Positions 10,207 to 19,470 of a stretch of DNA of 64,000 bases are shown one piece after another (position 1 is the first letter of the stretch; each line of letters starts with the position of its first letter). The DNA is from Oleiphilus sp. (GTDB lineage: Bacteria; Pseudomonadota; Gammaproteobacteria; Pseudomonadales; Oleiphilaceae). The stretch covers positions 248,001-312,000 of the forward strand of contig PZPK01000001.1 of the NCBI GenBank assembly GCA_006212045.1. The letters run 5' to 3'. The translations under genes were made by a program, and so were the position numbers. Under the pieces are notes generated by a model. That model saw only the letters and a list, made by a program, of their open reading frames with translations. It was not told the origin of the DNA and did no database searches.

Positions 10207-10410
10207 CGCCTCTCCTTAGTACTTGCTTATCCGCTTTCAGGATGAAGGCCGGGCAGCTTGCTTTGACGTGTTGCCCAGCTCAATCACGTGATGCACCGGA
10301 GTTTTCGAACTTTATCACTCAAACCAAAATGGTAATGTCTCAGTTCTGTTATTTTACGCCGAAAAGACTATGATGGCTTTTCCAGTGCACTGTGTAACGG
10401 TATTCCGCTT

Positions 10411-10560
10411 ATGAAATCACACAGCCCCCAAAAACCGCAAACCCAATCCAGGCGCTCTCGCACTAAGCCGGAGAACAATCTGCCGCCAATGCACTGGGAA
10501 ATGTCCGCCACCGAAGCGTTAAAAGTCAATTATCTTACACGTGTCACGCACGCCACCTGA
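10411..10560 (+). CDS. Possible small protein, 49 residues
   Basis: An ATG-started frame of 49 codons. It begins MKSHSPQKPQTQSRRSRTK, very basic, and continues to NNLPPMHWEMSATEAL before ending in VTHAT. The basic N-terminus and the Pro/Met/Trp segment give it a more protein-like look than random sequence. A TATGAT hexamer at 10369-10374 could serve as a -10. No ribosome-binding site is obvious. It could equally be chance; treat it as a candidate. Confidence 0.3.
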   Translation: MKSHSPQKPQTQSRRSRTKPENNLPPMHWEMSATEALKVNYLTRVTHAT

Positions 10561-10583
10561 AGGTTTGTAGTCGCCGGTTTGTC

Positions 10584-10612
10584 TTGTCGCTGAATAGCCC
10601 AGTCTCTATAAT
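10584..10612 (+). promoter_or_regulatory. Sigma-70 promoter of sdhE-ygfX-ygfZ
   Basis: TTGTCG (10584-10589) matches four of six bases of the -35 consensus, the spacer is exactly 17 bases, and TATAAT (10607-10612) is a perfect -10. Transcription would begin near 10619, about 20 bases before the sdhE ATG at 10640. It is the best-formed housekeeping promoter I found in the window. Confidence 0.72.
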
Positions 10613-10639
10613 GCGATTTGATTCTTTTCGGTGCCACAC

Positions 10640-10924
10640 ATGACAACACCTACTAACTCTCAGCCCCAAGCAACTGAACAAGCGGAATTTAACCGGCTCT
10701 TCTGGCACAGTCGACGAGGCATGCTGGAGCTTGATGTCTTACTGGTTCCATTTCTCAAAGAAGCCTATAGAGACCTCCCTGAGGATGACCAGTCTTGCTT
10801 TCGGAAACTGCTCGACTGCGAGGACACTGACCTTTTTTCCTGGTTTATGCAGAAGTCTTCACCCGATGATCCGGAACTGGCACACATTGTCAAAATCATT
10901 CTAGACCGTGTTCAACCAGATTAA
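10640..10924 (+). CDS. sdhE: Succinate dehydrogenase flavinylation factor SdhE (YgfY/CptB)
   Basis: 94 residues from the ATG at 10640; a GTG nine bases upstream is in frame but less likely. The diagnostic RGxxE motif appears as [11 protein letters not shown] near residue 25, followed by the conserved helical C-terminus (DLFSWFM). SdhE promotes covalent FAD attachment to SdhA and FrdA. E. coli CptB has also been described as the partner of the YgfX/CptA toxin. Its 3' end overlaps ygfX by 17 bases. Confidence 0.93.
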   Translation: MTTPTNSQPQATEQAEFNRLFWHSRRGMLELDVLLVPFLKEAYRDLPEDDQSCFRKLLDCEDTDLFSWFMQKSSPDDPELAHIVKIILDRVQPD

Positions 10925-11405
10925 CCTGGCGTTCAGCCCTTCACTTGCGACTGCACTGGCAATTTCAGTTCCTCATGTCGCGGCTGGCATTCTGACCTGG
11001 ACGACTGATATACCCCTACTTTTCAAATGCGCACTCTGGATTATCCTTGCCTTCTCAACGGCTTTCCATGTTTTCAAGTATGCCTTGTTGCGACTACCCG
11101 GTTCAATTACCGCTCTGCATATCAGCGGATCTCAAATAACGATTGAGCTTCACGGTCGCCGTCACGAAAGCGTCTGCATCGTACGCGGCACCGTTTGGCT
11201 GGAAAACTTTCTGATACTCACCCTTGCAAAAAGCGATCAAAAAGGATCGGACCTGCGTTCAGGTAGCTACCTGCTAGCTGTCACGCTCTGGAACACATGC
11301 CGAAGCGATGGCCAACGCCAGTTCTACCGTCAAAGCAACGATATTCGTCGGCTGCGCGCCCTGGTCATTAACAACTATTTTGAATTGCAAACAAACGGAA
11401 CCTGA
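10908..11405 (+). CDS. ygfX: YgfX/CptA-like inner membrane protein
   Basis: 165 residues from a GTG that lies inside the end of sdhE. Two closely spaced hydrophobic segments ([18 protein letters not shown] and [19 protein letters not shown]) precede a cytoplasmic-looking beta-rich domain with [11 protein letters not shown]. This matches the YgfX (CptA) family, encoded next to sdhE in many gammaproteobacteria. In E. coli it was reported as a membrane toxin acting on FtsZ and MreB, though its role with SdhE in respiration is still debated. The assignment rests on position, topology and overall resemblance. Confidence 0.8.
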   Translation: MFNQINLAFSPSLATALAISVPHVAAGILTWTTDIPLLFKCALWIILAFSTAFHVFKYALLRLPGSITALHISGSQITIELHGRRHESVCIVRGTVWLENFLILTLAKSDQKGSDLRSGSYLLAVTLWNTCRSDGQRQFYRQSNDIRRLRALVINNYFELQTNGT

Positions 11406-11409
11406 GCCC

Positions 11410-12306
11410 ATGCCTAATGTCCTTCCTGTACATCTGGATGACACAATCACACCCGGCAGCAGTGTCCTTCTGCCCTATGCAATCATTTCCGTCGAGGGAC
11501 CTGATGCAGAAAAGTTTCTCCAGGGGCAATTGAGTTGTGATGTCGCTGCTCTGGCCCTCGATGAAGTTACTTATGGCACTGCCAATACCCCCAAGGGCAG
11601 AATGGTCGCACTTTTTAGACTGTGCCGTCAGAAAGACCGTTTCCTGATCCGACTTCACCAGGACTGCGCGGCACACTTCGTCCAGCATTTATCCAAGTAC
11701 CAGGTCTTCTTCAAGTGTTCCGTCTCGATAAGAGATGACTATTGCGTTCTCGGGATGCTGGGGCATTCGGACAATGGCAGTGATGAAACTGGCGCTCCGC
11801 ATCTGCTGAAGTCCGCACTGTCCGACGATCTGGGACTGACTGAGCTTTGGTGCGAGCAATCACAAGCTCCGCAATCACCGCGCCCGGAGTGGGTGAACTA
11901 TTGGCACTGCATCGAAACACTGCTCGGTTTGCCTGAGCTATACCCCGCCACGCTGGAACAATTTATTCTGCAGTATTTGAATCTGCAACACCTCAATGCG
12001 GTCAGCTTTAAAAAAGGCTGTTATACCGGCCAAGAGATTATTGCCAGAATGAAGTACCTGGGAAAACAGAAAAAGGAAATGGTTCTGTTTCGCAGTCAAC
12101 AGCCCGTGCAGGCCTCGCCAGGCGAGTCCATGCGGGACACCAACGGTGCAAAACTCGGGGAACTGGTGCGGATTCACTACCACAAAAGCCTTGGTACGGT
12201 TGCACTGGCCGTGGTTTCCAGCGAACTAAGCGTCGGACCACATGCTGTAACTCTGGGCTCCTCTGAAAATATTACTTTTGATATCAAAAAGCTTGAATAT
12301 TCCTAA
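11410..12306 (+). CDS. ygfZ: Folate-binding protein YgfZ, Fe-S cluster metabolism
   Basis: 298 residues from the ATG at 11410, four bases after the ygfX stop; the frame is open further upstream but inside ygfX. The family hallmark KGCYTGQEIIARMKYLGK lies near residue 206, with the conserved Cys of K-G-C-Y-T-G-Q-E. An N-terminal phrase GPDAEKFLQGQLSCDV matches the GcvT-like fold. YgfZ uses folate to support maturation or repair of certain Fe-S enzymes such as MiaB. Co-location with SdhE groups two cofactor-assembly factors in one transcript. Confidence 0.94.
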   Translation: MPNVLPVHLDDTITPGSSVLLPYAIISVEGPDAEKFLQGQLSCDVAALALDEVTYGTANTPKGRMVALFRLCRQKDRFLIRLHQDCAAHFVQHLSKYQVFFKCSVSIRDDYCVLGMLGHSDNGSDETGAPHLLKSALSDDLGLTELWCEQSQAPQSPRPEWVNYWHCIETLLGLPELYPATLEQFILQYLNLQHLNAVSFKKGCYTGQEIIARMKYLGKQKKEMVLFRSQQPVQASPGESMRDTNGAKLGELVRIHYHKSLGTVALAVVSSELSVGPHAVTLGSSENITFDIKKLEYS

Positions 12307-12561
12307 AGCAATTACGCCACGCTCTGCTATAACTAATGAGAGGAATTGCTGTTTCGTTCGCGTTCAAGACGACCCGCTCTTGAGACAAAACATCACGACC
12401 TGAAAGATTGCCGGGTTCGTTTACTGCTCAGATAAGTTTACCGGCATCTCGGGGTTTGCCCACGCTTCGGGCTTGTCGAAAGAGAGCCCAATCCGGGTGC
12501 ATTTGACAGAGATACAGCGGGCTGAACCCCTTTAAAAATCGACCCCTTTTTTGAGGCAGAC

Positions 12562-13395
12562 ATGTCAGAACTTGGCCAGAAAATAAAAGAAGATATTATT
12601 ACCGCAATTGACAACGACACTCTGGTGCTGCCGACGTTACCGGAAGTGGCACTCAATGTCAGAGAGATTACCGAAGATGAAGACTCTGGCATCGGCGACT
12701 TAATCGAAGTTATTAATCAGGATGCTGCGCTTTCCGCACGCATTCTGAAAGTGTGCAATAGCCCTTTGTTCCGGGGAGCCAATGAAATAAATAACCTTAA
12801 TATGGCTGTCGGCCGTTTGGGCATGCAGTATACCAGTAGCCTCGCGATAGGCCTTGCGATGGAGCAAATGTTCCAGGCAACCAGTGAAATGATCGATGTC
12901 CGGATGCGGGAAACGTGGAAAAGAAGCACGGAAGCCGCCGGCATTTGCAGCCTACTCGCCAGGAGAGAAGGTCACCTGAATCCGGGACAGGCAACACTAG
13001 CCGGTCTGATTCACGGAATTGGCGCGCTACCGGTTCTCAAATACGTAGAGGATCACGACATTCAGATCAACAGCGTCATGCTGGATAACCTTCTGGACGA
13101 ATTGCAGCCACTTGTTGGAGACAAGATTCTTGAAAAATGGGCCTTCCCGAATGAACTCAGGATCGTACCCAAAGAGTGCGTGAATTTTCAGCGCAAGATT
13201 GCGCAACCCGATTATGCAGATCTGGTCACGATAGCCTTGCTGCAACTGGTTGCAGGATCAGACCATCATTACAACGAAATGGACTGGTCGCAGATTTCAG
13301 CCTTTGAACGCCTTGGTATTGACCCCAACTTTACCGAGGATGAAGACGAGGATCTGAATGCCGAAATGGAAGCTGCCATGGCACTTCTCGGTTAA
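12562..13395 (+). CDS. HDOD domain protein
   Basis: 277 residues. The HDOD domain covers about residues 20-215: LPTLPEVALNVREI, then NQDAALSARILKVCNSPLF and INNLNMAVGRLGMQYTSSLA are typical. The C-terminus is acidic (EDEDEDLNAEMEAAM). HDOD proteins are HD-like domains without full catalytic residues and usually act in signalling or stress regulation. An ATG follows GAGGCAGAC. It stands alone, convergent with ung. No partner domain is present, so its input and output are unknown. Confidence 0.9.
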   Translation: MSELGQKIKEDIITAIDNDTLVLPTLPEVALNVREITEDEDSGIGDLIEVINQDAALSARILKVCNSPLFRGANEINNLNMAVGRLGMQYTSSLAIGLAMEQMFQATSEMIDVRMRETWKRSTEAAGICSLLARREGHLNPGQATLAGLIHGIGALPVLKYVEDHDIQINSVMLDNLLDELQPLVGDKILEKWAFPNELRIVPKECVNFQRKIAQPDYADLVTIALLQLVAGSDHHYNEMDWSQISAFERLGIDPNFTEDEDEDLNAEMEAAMALLG

Positions 13396-13428
13396 GCAAG
13401 GATGCCATCAGATAAGGCCTGCGAGATC

Positions 13429-14130
13429 TCAGCAGGAATCAGCAGCCTCCGGCAACTGCCACCGTATCGGAGTCTGCTGATGCGCTTCCAAATAGCAGTT
13501 CGCCTGCGAAAAATGCCTGCAACCGAGAAAACCACGATGTGCCGACAACGGTGAGGGGTGCGGCGCCTGCAACACCAAATGTCTGTCTCGATCTATCACC
13601 TGACCTTTCTTCTGTGCATAACTGCCCCAAAGCAAAAATACCAGATTTGAGCGCTCTGCACTCAGCAGGGCGACAATCCGGTCGGTAAATGTCTCCCAGC
13701 CTTTGCCCTGATGCGCACCGGCATTCGCAGCTTCCACCGTAAGCACCGCATTCAGCAATAACACGCCTTGCGCTGCCCAGCTTGCCAGATAACCGTGCCG
13801 GGGTGGCTGAATCCCCAGATCGCTTTCCAGTTCCTTGTAGATGTTCACTAGTGACGGCGGAGTCCGGACATCGGGGCGTACCGAAAACGAAAGACCGTGC
13901 GCCTGACCTGGGCCGTGATAAGGGTCCTGCCCTAAAATCACGACTTTTACCTTTTCAAACGGTGTCGAGTTCAGGGCATTGAAAATATCCGCCCCCGGTG
14001 GATAGATCACTTTACCAGCAGCTTTTTCCTGCTTAAGAAAAGAACGCAGGCCTTGCATATAAGGCAGTTCAAACTGATCCGCCAGTTTTTGCTGCCAGCT
14101 ATTGCAAAGTCTGCCCTGTTTCGCTTGCAT
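13429..14130 (-). CDS. ung: Uracil-DNA glycosylase, family 1
   Basis: 233 residues, close to E. coli Ung (229). The water-activating motif [18 protein letters not shown] lies near residue 66, [10 protein letters not shown] near 127, and the DNA-intercalation loop [17 protein letters not shown] near 190. It removes uracil from DNA to start base-excision repair. It starts 25 bases after the lysS stop, so it probably forms the end of a prfB-lysS-ung transcript. Slightly extended N-terminus; start not independently fixed. Confidence 0.96.
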   Translation of the reverse strand: MQAKQGRLCNSWQQKLADQFELPYMQGLRSFLKQEKAAGKVIYPPGADIFNALNSTPFEKVKVVILGQDPYHGPGQAHGLSFSVRPDVRTPPSLVNIYKELESDLGIQPPRHGYLASWAAQGVLLLNAVLTVEAANAGAHQGKGWETFTDRIVALLSAERSNLVFLLWGSYAQKKGQVIDRDRHLVLQAPHPSPLSAHRGFLGCRHFSQANCYLEAHQQTPIRWQLPEAADSC

Positions 14131-14155
14131 TGCCTGCCCTTATGTCCGCACGTGG

Positions 14156-15718
14156 CTACTGTGGTGCCAGGGGTTTCATATGAGGAAACAGAATAACATC
14201 CTTGATGGTAGGGCTATCCGTAAACAGCATCACCAGGCGATCGATACCGATACCTTCTCCAGCCGCAGGTGGCATGCCATATTCCAACGCACGAATGTAA
14301 TCGTCATCGTAATGCATGGCCTCATCGTCACCGGCATCTTTTTCTTCTACCTGCTTGCGGAATCGCGCAGCCTGATCTTCCGCATCATTCAGCTCGGAAA
14401 ATCCGTTGGCAAGCTCCCGTCCACCCACAAAAAACTCGAAGCGATCGGTGATGAAGGGGTTATCGTCATTTCGACGCGCAAGCGGTGAAACCTCCCAGGG
14501 ATATTCAGTGATAAAAGTCGGTTGCTCCAGTTTTTCTTCTGCACTGGCTTCAAATAACTCACACAACCATTTGCCAGCCCCCCAAGCGGATTGTTTGGCT
14601 TCTTCCCGAATGCCCAATTGACGGCCGTAGGCAATGAGTTCATCCAGATGATTTTCTGCATGATTGATAATATCCGGATTAAAGTCCGGATTATATTTCA
14701 ATACGGCTTGCGCCATGCTCATACGCTCAAACGGCTTGGCAAAATCGTAGTGTATTTCACTGACGACATTCCCATCTGCATCTTTCTGTGTTGACTTGAT
14801 ATCGGTGGTTCCGAGCACATCCAGAGCCAGTGTACGCAACAGATCTTCTGTGGTATCCATCAAATCATGATACGTGGCATAGGCCTGATAGAACTCGATC
14901 ATCGTGAATTCAGGATTATGCCGCGTCGACAGGCCTTCGTTTCTGAAATTCCGGTTAATCTCGAATACACGCTCAAACCCGCCTACCAACAAGCGCTTCA
15001 AGTAAAGCTCCGGGGCAATACGCAGGTACATGCCGATATCCAGGGCATTATGATAGGTTTCGAAAGGCTTCGCCGTGGCGCCACCGGGTATGGTCTGTAA
15101 CATTGGCGTTTCGACTTCCATGAAATCACGATCGCTCAGATAGCTCCGAATGCCTTCAATAATTTTTGAGCGCATCCGAAACAGATCCCGCGTTTCCTGA
15201 TTGATCATTAAATCAACGTAGCGCTGACGATATCGCGTCTCCTGATCAGCCAGTCCATGGAACTTGTCAGGCAGCGGCCTCAGTGACTTGGTCAGAATGA
15301 CCAGATCGTCCGCCGACGTGATATTGACATATAACTCCCCTTTGCCGGATTTGTGCAATGGCCCACGGGCGCCGACAATATCACCGATATCGAAACGCGA
15401 TTTGTACTGGATTTCCTTCTGAATATCTTTCGGTACGTAAAACTGAATACCACCGGAAACATCATTGATCTTGGTGAACGGGCCGCGCTGAAACATAATG
15501 CGACCTGCAACGGCAACCTGATGATCCTGCTCCTCCAGCGCCTCCTTAGTGAACTCGCCGAATCTCGCCTGTAGATCGCTGGCCAGATCCTTCCGGTCAA
15601 AATCATTGCGATGCGCATTGGCCTTGCAGCCGTTGCGCAAGGCTTTCAGCTTGTTGCGCCGCTCGGTAATCAATCGGTTTTCGTCTTCACTTGAAAGGCG
15701 GTTTTCGTCATTTGCCAT
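14156..15718 (-). CDS. lysS: Lysyl-tRNA synthetase, class II
   Basis: 520 residues, against about 505 in E. coli. The N-terminal anticodon-binding OB fold ([12 protein letters not shown]) is followed by the class II catalytic domain: motif 2 around [20 protein letters not shown] and motif 3 with [11 protein letters not shown] near the C-terminus. It charges tRNA-Lys in the cytoplasm. It lies 57 bases downstream of prfB, the same gene order as prfB-lysS in E. coli and Pseudomonas. Confidence 0.97.
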   Translation of the reverse strand: MANDENRLSSEDENRLITERRNKLKALRNGCKANAHRNDFDRKDLASDLQARFGEFTKEALEEQDHQVAVAGRIMFQRGPFTKINDVSGGIQFYVPKDIQKEIQYKSRFDIGDIVGARGPLHKSGKGELYVNITSADDLVILTKSLRPLPDKFHGLADQETRYRQRYVDLMINQETRDLFRMRSKIIEGIRSYLSDRDFMEVETPMLQTIPGGATAKPFETYHNALDIGMYLRIAPELYLKRLLVGGFERVFEINRNFRNEGLSTRHNPEFTMIEFYQAYATYHDLMDTTEDLLRTLALDVLGTTDIKSTQKDADGNVVSEIHYDFAKPFERMSMAQAVLKYNPDFNPDIINHAENHLDELIAYGRQLGIREEAKQSAWGAGKWLCELFEASAEEKLEQPTFITEYPWEVSPLARRNDDNPFITDRFEFFVGGRELANGFSELNDAEDQAARFRKQVEEKDAGDDEAMHYDDDYIRALEYGMPPAAGEGIGIDRLVMLFTDSPTIKDVILFPHMKPLAPQ

Positions 15719-15775
15719 TATCTATTCCAGTTCTGTTGTCCATCGTCCGCCCGACAGAGGCGTACGGGTAAGAAT

Positions 15776-16874
15776 TTACAAACCTTTTTTGAGGCTCGCC
15801 TCGATAAAGGGGTCCAGGTCACCGTCCAATACGGCATTGCAATTACTGGTTTCCACGTTGGTGCGCAAATCCTTGATACGTGAAGAGTCCAGTACATAAG
15901 ATCGAATCTGACTACCCCAGCCAATGTCCGATTTGCTTTCTTCCAGCGCCTGAGCCGCCTCTGAACGCTTCATCATCTCAAGCTCATATAATTTGGCACG
16001 CAATTGCTGCATCGCCTTATCCTTGTTCTGATGCTGGGAGCGCTGGTTCTGGCACTGCACCACAATTCCGCTTGGTTCATGGGTGATTCGAATGGCCGAG
16101 TCAGTGGTATTCACATGCTGTCCACCGGCGCCACTGGATCGATAAGTATCGATACGCAGGTCAGCGGGATTGATCTCGATATCCACATTGTCATCGATTT
16201 CAGGAGACACAAAAACCGAAGCAAAGGAGGTGTGACGTCGGTTACCCGAGTCAAAAGGCGACTTCCGTACCAGCCGGTGAACGCCAGTCTCGGTGCGCAG
16301 CCAGCCAAAGGCATAGTCTCCACTGAATTGGATGGTCGCACTCTTGATGCCGGCAACATCACCATCCGACACTTCTACCAGCTCGGTTTTAAAGCCCTTC
16401 TGCTCTCCCCAACGCAAATACATACGCAGCAGCATGTTGGCCCAGTCCTGGGCCTCGGTGCCCCCGGATCCCGCCTGAATGTCGAGATAGGCATTATTCG
16501 GATCCATTTCGTTGGAAAACATACGGCGGAACTCGAGCGTCTCGAGTTTGTCCTGCAGGGCTTGCAGTTCCTTGACCAGCTCATCGACCGTCTCTTCATC
16601 CTGCTCTTCCACAGCGATATCCAGCAGGTCCTGGGCATCAGCAAGTCCAGAGGTCAATTCGGTGATCGTTTCCACGACGGTTTCCAGAGAGGCGCGCTCC
16701 CTGCCTAGCGCCTGCGCTTTGTCAGGATCATCCCACACAGAAGGAGATTCCAGTTCGCGTGAAACCTCTACCAGGCGTTCGTTTTTGGTATCGAAGTCAA
16801 AGATACCCCCTAAGCGTCAGCACACGCTCGTTCATATCCTTGATCTGTTGAACAATTGGATTCACTTCAAGCAT
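15776..16874 (-). CDS. prfB: Peptide chain release factor 2 with programmed +1 frameshift
   Basis: Reading starts at the ATG at 16874-16872 with 25 codons ([20 protein letters not shown], then LRGYL) and meets an in-frame UGA at 16799-16797. A +1 shift that skips base 16799 continues from GAC (16798-16796) as [12 protein letters not shown] to the stop at 15776, giving 365 residues, exactly the E. coli RF2 length. The specificity motif SPF is in [10 protein letters not shown] and the hydrolysis motif GGQ in [12 protein letters not shown]2 terminates at UGA and UAA and here controls its own level by the shift. A caller that ignores the shift would start at the GTG at 16738 and lose 45 residues. 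Confidence 0.96.
16796..16811 (-). promoter_or_regulatory. prfB +1 frameshift signal
   Basis: On the minus strand the site reads AGGGGGTATCTTTGAC. AGGGGGT acts as an internal Shine-Dalgarno-like element, followed by the slippery CTT codon, the UGA stop and a C. This is the canonical RF2 autoregulation site. When RF2 is scarce, the ribosome pauses at UGA and slips forward one base. Confidence 0.95.
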
Positions 16875-17014
16875 TCAAAATAGCCCTTTATCCCGCCGGT
16901 TAAAAAGGCGCGTATTCTATCCGATTGTGTCAGTTGCGGCTATAGATGCGGCGCCAATTCCGCCAGCACATAAAGGCCTGACCCAGCATGTATCATGGGG
17001 TCTGAACCTTCAGA

Positions 17015-17830
17015 CTAGAATTGCTCAAACCAGAGTTTGATCTGTCCGGCGGTGTCCTGCCAGTTGTCCTCAAACAGAATTTCATGCAAGAGGTCTGGCA
17101 GCAACTGGTATTGCTTGTGTTCCCCACGCATCAAGCCAAAGAACTGCTGACTCACCCAGGGCTCAACCAGTGCATCCTTTTCGCCATGCCAGATAGCGAT
17201 AGGCGTAACCAGCGATTGCGCCCCGTCCTTTACCATCGCAACGGCACGTAAATACTCCACAAACCAGCGCGCTGAAACCTTGCCGTGGTTGAACGGGTCA
17301 TGCTGATAGGCTTCTACCACTTCTGTCTTTCCACAGACGATCTGCGGATCGACTTCTCCATCAAAGCGCAAGGTCGGCCAAAGCGCGCTCAGCGCTTTGC
17401 TCAGCAGGACTTTAACCAGGGGCACCGGATAGGAAACATCCAGCCCCGGCCCACTCAAGGCAACTGCCCTGAAATTGCTTTGGTGTGTCAGCAAATACCG
17501 CACAGCGATCAACCCGCCCATGGAATGACCCAGTAGATACTGTTGTTCCTGGGCGATGGTATTGCGCACCAGTTCAAGGTCTTGCACATAATCGTCCCAG
17601 CGCCGTACATGCCCCCTCAGGCCACCGGACTTGCCATGCCCACGGTGATCGTAGGCATGAACTTCGTAGCCCTGCTCAGCAAACCAGTGCGCAAGGTCCC
17701 CATAACGCCCGGCATGCTCGCTCCAACCATGTGAAATCAGGATTGCTGCTTTGGCTTCATCCGGTAACCATCGATAGACATTTAGAGAGGTGCCATCAAA
17801 GGCTTGAATATTTTCTTCTAGGAATTGCAC
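17015..17830 (-). CDS. Alpha/beta hydrolase, monoacylglycerol lipase/lysophospholipase-like
   Basis: 271 residues from a GTG with AAGGA a few bases upstream. The oxyanion HGW (ISHGWSEHAGRYG) lies near residue 34, the nucleophile elbow GHSMGG near 100, and the Asp and His at WHGEKDALVEP and LLHEILFE. The HGxxEHxxRY plus GHSMGG pattern places it in the serine aminopeptidase S33/Hydrolase_4 group that includes PldB and monoglyceride lipases. No signal peptide. It lies 140 bases upstream of prfB and may have its own transcript. Confidence 0.87.
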   Translation of the reverse strand: MQFLEENIQAFDGTSLNVYRWLPDEAKAAILISHGWSEHAGRYGDLAHWFAEQGYEVHAYDHRGHGKSGGLRGHVRRWDDYVQDLELVRNTIAQEQQYLLGHSMGGLIAVRYLLTHQSNFRAVALSGPGLDVSYPVPLVKVLLSKALSALWPTLRFDGEVDPQIVCGKTEVVEAYQHDPFNHGKVSARWFVEYLRAVAMVKDGAQSLVTPIAIWHGEKDALVEPWVSQQFFGLMRGEHKQYQLLPDLLHEILFEDNWQDTAGQIKLWFEQF

Positions 17831-18434
17831 GTTAAGTCCTTATTATATTAGGGTCTCCCTGTTGTAAGTCGCCTCTTGCTGTCGTTTCGGCCCGACATAT
17901 TCAAGACACAGGTTCGTGCGTACGGTGATAAACCTTAAGCATGAAGCTGGCGTCGCAAGTTGGCTAGAGGGATCCCTTGATTTATATTCTAACTAAATTG
18001 TTGCCCCGGGTATCCGCCAACCAGGTAAGCTTCCTGCCGGTGATCACGGACAACGCAGTTTAACCAATATTGGCTGAAGACGCACCCGATACAACGCTCT
18101 TCGCATGGATAAAATCCTCTCTCATCCAGGCGACTGCGTGTATCGTTAGCGGCAAATTTACCAATTTGTCAGGCGCTGAAAAAAATAGGTCAAAAGGTGC
18201 CACAGCCAGCTGATATTCGCTTACTATCGCTATGTTGCCTTAAGAAATGGGTCGACCGAAAAACGACATCCACTCCCGTTTTGCATTGACCGTATTGCAC
18301 AATACGAATGTGTAAGTCTGGCTTCAGAATATCCTGCGCGACTTAATCAGAGTGAAAGTGTGCGCCAGGCCAAGACAATGACACCCGCAGCCGTTAAGAT
18401 AGAAGACCTCCAAAACCGGAATAAAATTTAGATT
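17831..18434. other. 600-base gap upstream of the solute-binding pair
   Basis: No convincing open frame on either strand. The only structured element I can name is the palindrome at 18291-18306, which abuts a TTGACC hexamer (18286-18291). The rest looks like unremarkable intergenic DNA, long for this compact window, and would leave about 130 bases of leader if transcription starts near the palindrome. Confidence 0.5.
18291..18306. promoter_or_regulatory. Perfect 16-base palindrome, candidate operator
   Basis: CGTATTG and CAATACG are perfect seven-base arms around CA. TTGACC (18286-18291) overlaps its left edge and could be a -35 element, so a protein bound here would contact the promoter. 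No hairpin-plus-T-run arrangement is present, so a terminator is unlikely. The regulator is unknown. Confidence 0.45.
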
Positions 18435-19466
18435 ATGCCATCCCCCCTTAGTTTCTTTCTCATTGCGCTGCTGCTTTCATTTATTTCTCATGCTCAGGCA
18501 ATCGAAAACGATGTGCCAGATAAAACCTATGTTCCGCTGCACATGTGTGTATGGGACCCCATCGGACAAGCTGGCCCGGCCCAAAAGATTATGGCCGAGG
18601 CAAAGATTTACGCCTACAACTGGGGCGTCGATCTGACCTATGATTTCTATAGTGACGAACGCATTGCCATTGAAGAGTTCAAATTAAAGCGCTGCGATCT
18701 GGTCAACATGCTGGGTTTTCGTGCCCGGGAATTCAATGCCTTTACCGGCAGTCTGGGGGCGATCGGTGCTATTCCGAGCTACGAACACCTTGGCATTATC
18801 ATCAAGTCTCTGAGTTCTGACAAAGCCGCCAAGCTGATGCGCGTGGGCGATTACGAAATTATCGGTATCGGTCCCGCAGGCGCCATTTTCATGTTTACCA
18901 GGGATCGTAGCATCCTGCTACCGCAGGATTTTGCCGGCAAACGCATGGCCGTGCTGGACGACATTCCCGAATCGGCCTATCTGTCGAAAAAGTATGGCAT
19001 CACGCCAGTCAGTTCCACCATCTTCAACTCCTTTTTAAAATTCAATAATGGCAGTGTAGATCTGACTGCGGGCCCAGCCATTGTTTACGAACCTTTCGAA
19101 ATGCACAAAGGCCTGGAGCCAGACGGCGGTATCTACGCAGAGCCTTTCGTCTATATCACCATGCAGGTCATCGCGCGCTGGGACGCACTCCCCGCTGATT
19201 TTTCCACCAAGGCACGCCGCAAAGCGGTTGAGAAATATCCGGAGTTCGTTAAATTCCTCAAAGACCCCGAAGCCACCATTCCCGAAAAATACTGGATTGA
19301 TATTCCGGACGATCTCTACGACTACTGGGTCGAGGATTTCAGACAAAGCCGGATTGAACTCGGCGATATGGGCATATACGATCAGAGAACACTAAAGCTG
19401 ATGCGCAAAGTGCGCTGTAAGCTTGACCCCAACAGCGCCGAGTGCTCCGCCAAGAAAAAGGAATAA
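18435..19466 (+). CDS. Periplasmic solute-binding protein, AdeT-like, copy 1
   Basis: 343 residues with a Sec signal peptide (FFLIALLLSFISHAQA, cut near residue 22). The mature part resembles DctP-type and the Acinetobacter AdeT1/AdeT2 putative solute-binding group: CVWDPIGQAGPAQKIMAEAK near residue 38, MLGFRAREFN near 95, and a central block running from SYEHLGI to GSVDLTAGPAI. Four Cys are shared with copy 2 (CVWD, RCDL, and VRCKLDPNSAECS at the end), suggesting disulfides. No TRAP permease or ABC genes are nearby. The ligand is unknown; the reported link of AdeT to drug efflux is not established. Confidence 0.8.
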   Translation: MPSPLSFFLIALLLSFISHAQAIENDVPDKTYVPLHMCVWDPIGQAGPAQKIMAEAKIYAYNWGVDLTYDFYSDERIAIEEFKLKRCDLVNMLGFRAREFNAFTGSLGAIGAIPSYEHLGIIIKSLSSDKAAKLMRVGDYEIIGIGPAGAIFMFTRDRSILLPQDFAGKRMAVLDDIPESAYLSKKYGITPVSSTIFNSFLKFNNGSVDLTAGPAIVYEPFEMHKGLEPDGGIYAEPFVYITMQVIARWDALPADFSTKARRKAVEKYPEFVKFLKDPEATIPEKYWIDIPDDLYDYWVEDFRQSRIELGDMGIYDQRTLKLMRKVRCKLDPNSAECSAKKKE

Positions 19467-19470
19467 GTGA

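Larger units (their letters stand above)
10207..10639. other. Intergenic region upstream of sdhE
   Basis: This 430-base gap separates the GIY-YIG gene from sdhE. It contains one 49-codon open frame (10411-10560) and a well-formed promoter (10584-10612). The first 200 bases hold no structure I can name. Confidence 0.5.

Noticed and set aside
13418-13436. Terminator hairpin between the HDOD gene and ung
   Set aside because: CCTGC/GCAGG is a five-base stem overlapping the ung stop with no T-run; too weak.
16004-16708. 234-codon open frame on the plus strand
   Set aside because: Antisense to prfB, whose SPF and GGQ motifs prove the minus-strand reading.
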